Shown: positions 58,844 to 64,000 of the stretch, one piece after another
Position numbering within the stretch: position 1 is the stretch's first letter
Layout: every line of letters begins with the position of its first letter
Assembly (NCBI GenBank): GCA_017893485.1
Contig: CM030360.1
Span: 149,739,147 to 149,803,146 of the forward strand
Length of the DNA: 64,000 bases
DNA from: Hemerocallis citrina
Taxonomy: Eukaryota > Streptophyta > Magnoliopsida > Asparagales > Asphodelaceae
Direction: 5' to 3'
The notes under the pieces: generated by a model
Told to the model about the DNA's origin: nothing
Database searches by the model: none
The model's input: the letters and a program-made list of their open reading frames with translations, nothing else
Program-made: the position numbers and the translations under genes

Positions 58844-59428
58844 ATGGTGAAAACTGAGGATGGTAGTAGTAGTAGTGGTGGTGGTAAATGGCCGGAGCTT
58901 CCGGAAAATGATGCATTTGATGAAGCCATACTCGCAGCGGTGTTAGCTTCGACTTTTGGAACATCAATGCACCATCCGGAATCATCCGACCGTCGAAATC
59001 TGCTCCTTGCTCTGTGTAATCTGGGTATTTGTTTGATGAAGCAAGGGAGGGTTTTAGAAGCCAAGGAGACTCTCAAACAAGTGAGGCCAGCTACGTTCGA
59101 CGGCCTAAGAGGAGCAGATTCCCACCTCAAAGCCTTTGAGAGGGCTCAAGAGATGCTTCGAGATTTGGAATCTATCAGGGACCAACTCGACCAGAACTGG
59201 CTCTTCCAGGCACTTATGGGGTCTTCGTCAATCTGGCAGCCACAAGCTTGTGCTGATTATCACGCAGTTCAGCCACACCTTGAGAAAGAGAGGTTTGGTA
59301 ATGAGAATGTTTATGTGAACAGAGGACTACTTAATAAGAGCATTTCACTCAACATTGATGCACCACCATTCTACTCTGGAAAGTGTGACGTTTGGAGTTG
59401 GGGGTGGGTTTATTGGGGTTGGGGTTAG
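58844..59428 (+). CDS. MS5/POLLENLESS3-like TPR fragment, open frame of 194 residues
   Basis: First in-frame ATG is at 58844 (MVKTEDGSSSSGGG). Residues about 52-84 carry a TPR (ALCNLGICLMKQGRVLEAKE) followed by DSHLKAFERAQEMLRDLES and LFQALMGSSSIWQPQ, the conserved order of POLLENLESS3/MS5 and sulfur-deficiency-induced TPR proteins. The N-terminal TPRs of the family are missing, and the C-terminus after PPFYSGK (WSWGWVYWGWG) reads into element sequence. The frame also stays open upstream to the C run. MS5 acts in male meiosis in Arabidopsis. Whether this fused copy is expressed is unknown; it looks like a recent partial retrocopy. Confidence 0.6.
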   Translation: MVKTEDGSSSSGGGKWPELPENDAFDEAILAAVLASTFGTSMHHPESSDRRNLLLALCNLGICLMKQGRVLEAKETLKQVRPATFDGLRGADSHLKAFERAQEMLRDLESIRDQLDQNWLFQALMGSSSIWQPQACADYHAVQPHLEKERFGNENVYVNRGLLNKSISLNIDAPPFYSGKCDVWSWGWVYWGWG

Positions 59429-59684
59429 TTTAGGTTGAGATTGGTTAGCTTTGGTAGGTGCTTCACCGGTTGTTCTTCGCGCTTGCCACCATATCCACAC
59501 TCTTGGGGCCAATTATAGCTATGTTTTGGTTTTTCGAGGGTTGGTAGTGCGTGTGAAGAAGCCGGGGGTGTGCTTGGCTGTACTGTAGTATGAGACGGTA
59601 TGGTATTTTGTGGTTTGGGAGGTTGGTGAAGCTGTCTGGGTTGGGTATGTCTAGTTGTGATGTTTGCGGTGTAGTTCGGTTATG

Positions 59685-60000
59685 GGGTTAGGGTCCGCAG
59701 ATGGGGTCCCCCCAAGAGACCGCTTATTACATACTAGTATTTTACCACCATGAGACCGATTGTGGATCTTGGGCCCAAGACGGGGTCCCTCCGTGATGGG
59801 CGCTCACTTTTCGTAGCTTCTGAGGTGTTTGTCTCAACTGTCGCGAAGCGTTCGGGATGTGAAGAAGGAGATGGAGGAAAATTTGATTCGTTGCGAAGAT
59901 TGAGGTGTATAGTTGTGGGGCTAGGGCCCGAAGACGGGGTCCCCCATGATCGTCACTGCATAGGGTGGGACATGGGCCCGCAGAAGGGGTCCTCCTATGA
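59685..60000. repeat. GGGCCCGAAGACGGGGTCC degenerate repeats
   Basis: Four copies (about 59689, 59769, 59928 and 59973) of a GC-rich motif followed by TC-CC-ATGA words, unequal spacing, in the 3' part of the chimeric retroposon. Confidence 0.7.
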
Positions 60001-60984
60001 GGTGCACAGAGGGGAGATGTTTGTGTTCTTGGTCGGCAGTAGAGGAGTCACACACTGAATTCGACCTTCCTTAATCCACTGACACAGACTTTGCAACAGC
60101 ACCTCCACTACGCCCTCATCATTGACCCTGAAATCTACAACGTCCACCGCCCGCAGGGGCGAGAGGTGAATGTGATTCTTCAAATTGGTTGTGATTTGGT
60201 TGGGTTTTACGTGAGAGAGAGAGTGAGAGAGTGAGAGAGTGAAGACGTTGCTTCTCACTTCTCTATGCAGGTGTCTGTTTGTGTTGGTGAGAAATCATCT
60301 GAGAGAGTATTCTTCATTGCTCTCTTAGACTGTGTCCGTGATTAGGGTTAGTGAGAGTTTTGCTTAGTGAGAAATCGCTTGTGAGAGCTAAAGCGTGTGA
60401 AAGGTGAAGTTGCGACGGCTCTCCTTTTTGGTGCGACTCCGATTGGGCCATGTGTTAAGTTGCGTTGGTGAGGTAGAAGGAGGGGAGCGGCAAATTTTCA
60501 AATCCCACAGGATTCGCTTCAGGTGGGTGGGCGCGTGCCGTGGAGGTGGGTGCTCGAAGCTTGCTTGACGGACATACAATTAGTTGGTCCTCGTAGGTTA
60601 GAGTGAGAGTTGATTATATGTACTGGTCATGTCGCTTTTTTTTTTTTTTTTTTTTTGTCGTCTGTAGGTTGTAACTTGCCCCAGCATGCTGGGGTTGTTT
60701 TGTTAATTTCTTATTAATGAAACGAGGTGACCTTATTCTACCTTTTCCCTCAAAAAAAAAAAAACTTAACAGTAGAACAAATTACAGTAGAACGAATTGA
60801 AGTATTATAATATTTTTTTATATTTTATATTTTTATTATTTGGACTCAATATAAATCACAAACTTATCTATGCTAATTTTAGAGAAAAAAATGGTATTTG
60901 CTATAAAAATTTTGGATGGTTGGAAAAAGTTGTAAGAAAATAGAAAGAGAAAGTAGTCACTTCAAATTGAGAATAACATTATTT

Positions 60985-61967
60985 ATGGTAAATGGTGAAA
61001 AACATCCATGATTTATGAGACAAAAGTCTTTAACTCCCTAAACTATTGATCAAAGCGATAAACCCCTCAAACTACGAATTGCAATCAAAACTCGTATGGA
61101 AATGATGTGAAATGTCCAAATTGTCTTTATTTTTCACTGTTACTCATTCTCCAAAAAAAAAAAAAAAAGCTACTGAAAAAAGCCATTAAAAAACCCCAAA
61201 AAATCCAAATATTGTCACACAAATCAAAATTAAAATCCTTCAAACAATCATCAAAATCAAAATCAAAATCTGCCGAAATTAAAATTAAAATCCAAATCCA
61301 AATCAAAACCAAACTCAAACTCAAAATCAAAATCAAACCAAAATCCAAATCATTGTTCTTCTTTCTCTCTCAAAATCTAAATCTAAATCAAAATCTATCA
61401 AGTCAGCATCATCTTCTTATTAAACCCATCAAACCCATAGGTTTTTTTATTTGGATTTTGGATTTGGATTTGGATTTGGATGTTAATTTTGATTTTGATT
61501 TTTGATTTTGAAGAAGTCGAAGATGATGACGGTGGTGGAGGTTGGGGTTGACGGTGGTGGGGACGATGGTGGTGGAGGTCGGTGGTGAGGACGACGATGG
61601 TGGTGGAGATCGGTGGTGGTGATGACGTTGGCGGCTGAGGTCGTCGGTGGTGGTAATGACGATAGTGGTGGAGGTCGGTGGTGATGATGATGGTGGTGGA
61701 GATAGTAGTAGTGATGTTGGTGGTGGTGGTCGGGGATGAGGATGCTAGGAGATCGGGCTGTTGATTTTAGGGGAGAAAGACTGATTTTTTTTTTTTTAAA
61801 TGTTGTGTTGTAAGGGGCAATTTCTACATTTCGCATATTATTTTTAGGGCCACCGTACGATATTTGACTGCAATTCATAGATTGGGGGGTTTATCACTTT
61901 AACCAGTAGGTTAGGGGGTTAAAGGCATTTGCCTCATAGATCAGGGGTGTTTTTTGCCATTTACCAT
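60985..61967. mobile_element. 0.98-kb TIR element with simple-repeat interior
   Basis: TIRs of about 100 bp start ATGGTAAATGG and share AAAAACA(T/C)CC, AACCCCC/ACTCCC and GATAAACCCC blocks. Inside are (AAAATC)n (about 61200-61400), (GATTTG)n (61450-61510) and a GGTGGTGATGA-rich tract (61525-61740). No transposase. No clear TSD. Confidence 0.7.
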
Positions 61968-62301
61968 ATAAAGAGAGAAAACATATCATGTACAGTTGCT
62001 CTTTCTTTCTGTGTACATATTTCTTAATCTCAAATTTGTTTTTAGCTCCAAATAAATTACACCCATTCCATGCAAACGTTGCAAACACGTCCATTGTATC
62101 TTTATTTATTCATCAACCCTTGATGCGTATAAAGAGATTAGAGACACCGAAATCCGAAAAGAGATCTTTGTTTTACTTTTTGTAATGTTATAGAGAAGGA
62201 TCAAGGTTTGGAGTATATATGGTTATTCTAAATTATCTAATCAGACCTTTAACCACCCATTGGTGAATATTAATAATTGATTTTAGCTACTCATTCCTAT
62301 A
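61968..62301. other. short unique intergenic sequence
   Basis: AT-rich, no supported feature. Confidence 0.4.
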
Positions 62302-64000
62302 TGATATGGGTAAAAGACTCAGTCAATCTGAACCCTCAGATTGACACGAATCTCGAAATTCCTGACGGCGAGACTACACTCTCACAGTGATTACATGCCA
62401 CAATCCGCTTGGGCCACTCACCGGCCCACTACTTTGGGTCAGCCCAAGGAGGGACTCCCTAACTAATTACGGGATTCACCCGATAATTACTCACCTTTGT
62501 TACCTATAAATACTGACCCCCCTCATTAGTTACCAGATAGTCAAAATTTTCCCTACTAAACCCTAATTTACATATCTGGCTACTGAATTGATCGTCAGAG
62601 GGCCTGTCATCGGAAAAACTCTCAGTGTATCCAGTGACCTAGAACCAACACAACCACCACCAGATTCACAAATTCCAATTAAATAATAGTCTCTCATCAA
62701 GATTAGATCGATAGCTGAGATATGAGATTTCCACTAAATATAGAACCTTATCATGTGATGCCCCTACACCAGAAATTAGCGGTTACTGAAGGGTCGTAAC
62801 AGCCACGAAGTAGAACATCAATAGAGGCCAGCTCCAAGCACCTCTCATTCGGCTACACAATGGGATGAACAACAAGTAGATTCGAACATCCGATATCTTT
62901 TAAACAACTGGCAGAATGAGAAGGATTTTCGTCATCACATTTACTGCTCTAGAAATGGTGAAAGACCCTTGGATCACCAGCCAAGCCGCAGCCATCACAC
63001 CTCCCACGGGCGGGAGAAGGAGGGAAGCCTCCCTCCGAGAGATCGGTGATCCCCGCATGGCCACCAGGAAGAGGAATGTCGGTCCTTCAAGCTCTCCGAG
63101 GGGGAGCTAGAGATGACTACTACTCGAACAATCAGCGCATCAGAAGGACTAACAATGAAGAGTCCTTCGGGTCGAACTGATCCGAGGGACGAGAAGACGC
63201 AGTCCTGAAGTGACTGCAGGAAATGGAGGACCGGCTTGCCTGAATTGGGGATAACAGGAAATAGTCAAACAGGGCATACCGCCTGGTCCAACCACCCTTC
63301 TCCCCTATATCCTGGAATTCCATATCCTACAGAGCTTTAAGCCCCTGCGTTTGAGTCCTACAACGGAGAGTTAGACCCAGCTGATCACATCAAGGGGTTG
63401 AAGATACTCATGATGATTCACAGCACCTCGAATGCCCTACTCTGTTATGTGTTCCCCGCCATGCTGTGGGGCTCCGCTAGAGAGTGGTATTCCCGACTAG
63501 CTCCAAACTCAATCTTCTCCTTCGACCAACTCGAGGAGAGCTTCCTCGCCCATTTTGTGACTAGCCGTAAGGCCAAAAAGACGAGTGCCTCCCTGCTTGA
63601 TTTAAAATAGAAAGATGGGGAGTCCCTCCGAGATTTCATTCAGAGGTTCACTGCAGAGGCCAATTCCATCTCTTCCCTTGATGCATGGGTCACGGAAGCT
63701 GCCTTTAGGCACAACGTCCAACACGAGCTCTTGAAGACTTCGCTAGCTAAAAGGCCTTTCACTGACTTTCCTGACCTCCTCCTCCGCAGTGAGAAATACA
63801 TCTGAGCCGAGGAGGCCTTGCATCCCAGAGACCGGAAAGAATACCCTTACAAGGGGAAGAGGAAAATGGATAGCTCTGAGGCTCCCAAGAAGTCTCAGAA
63901 GGATGCCTTTGGACAGAGAAGTCCTTCCACGGTACCACAGTTTAAGAAGCTTACACCGCTCAATGCAAGTGCCTCCACAATCCTCATGGAAGTGGAAGAA
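62302..64000 (+). mobile_element. LTR element L3 (cut by window end)
   Basis: 5' LTR about 62302-62786 (TGATATGGGTAAAAG start, CACCAGAAATTAGCGGTTA end). It shares start, TATA-like CTATAAATACTG (about 62511), GATCGTCAGAGGGCCTGTC and end motifs with L1 and L2. A gag frame follows. The primer site is not recognisable. Confidence 0.7.
62910..64000 (+). pseudogene. gag of L3, partial and broken
   Basis: The capsid-like domain is clear from about 63340: SYNGELDPADHIKGLKILM, CYVFPAMLWGSAREWYSRL, SFDQLEESFLAHFVTSRKAK, then a TAG at 63608-63610, DGESLRDFIQRFTAEANSI and KRPFTDFPDLLLRSEKYI, another stop at 63803-63805, then basic KGKRKMDSS. These are retrotransposon-gag motifs typical of Tat-type Ty3 elements. 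Upstream fragments (62916-63110) have the basic RR-rich linker. Two stops make it inactive as read; the rest lies beyond the window. Confidence 0.75.

Larger units (their letters stand above)
58279..60762 (+). mobile_element. chimeric retroposon: POLLENLESS3/MS5-like segment with LINE-like flanks
   Basis: The 15-bp direct repeat AACTTAACAGTAGAA flanks it (58264-58278, 60763-60777) and a poly(A) tail precedes the right copy. These are marks of LINE-type target-primed insertion. The 5' part is a GC-rich leader with a C homopolymer (about 58766-58794). The middle is an MS5-like coding segment. The 3' part has GGGCCC(A/G)AAGACGGGGTCC repeats (59685-60000) and a LINE-like tail (GTTAATTTCTTATTAATGAAACGAGG). 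The mosaic suggests template switching or a LINE that took up host coding sequence. Confidence 0.75.

Noticed and set aside
1..64000. tRNA, rRNA or organelle-derived genes
   Set aside because: No cloverleaf with A and B boxes and no rRNA-like segment was recognised on reading. A covariance-model scan would be decisive.

Overview
This is a nuclear window from a flowering plant, probably a eudicot. The basis is a BIG GRAIN 1-like gene, plant L1-type LINEs, Ty3-type LTR elements with plant primer sites, and a Mutator-like element carrying a plant mobile domain gene. I see one intact host gene (BIG GRAIN 1-like, 22760-23644), one short chimeric retrocopy with an open frame (58844-59428), and one host pseudogene remnant (SR45a-like, 3348-3740). 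Almost all the rest is transposable elements, many nested, with several levels resolved by exact target-site duplications (TSDs).

Layout. 1-3311: right-hand part of a long LTR, then the SR45a-like remnant. 4140-6900: subterminal-type repeats and a LINE whose 5' part is inverted relative to its 3' part. 7232-22601: a foldback element of about 1.07 kb original size, inserted just upstream of the BIG GRAIN 1-like gene. Its left arm holds two small elements and its right arm holds a Mutator-like element (8838-22561) with a PMD pseudogene and a MURA transposase pseudogene. The MURA gene is interrupted by a very young LTR element (15998-21699, LTRs differing at 2 of 661 positions). 23710-27800: a Harbinger-like MITE split by a LINE, which is split by a TRIM. 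28119-29038: hAT-like element. 29663-34450: long decayed LINE on the minus strand. 34814-35505: small TIR element.

35509-56749 is a non-autonomous LTR element whose 5' LTR was split by a second LTR element (35692-48064) with LTRs of about 5.8 kb around only 0.8 kb of non-coding internal sequence. The host element's internal domain has a decayed gag followed by arrays with a shared period of about 59 bp. 58279-60762 is a retroposon with a 15-bp TSD and poly(A) tail that joins a POLLENLESS3/MS5-like coding segment to LINE-like flanks. 60985-61967 is a TIR element rich in simple repeats. 62302-64000 is the start of another LTR element with gag, cut by the window end.

The elements do not form a pathway. 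The main functional consequences are that the BIG GRAIN 1-like gene has lost its upstream promoter to a position 15.4 kb away, that a long hairpin now abuts its promoter, and that the giant LTRs carry repeated stem-loop modules with paired base changes. All family names come from reading motifs; no database search was run.
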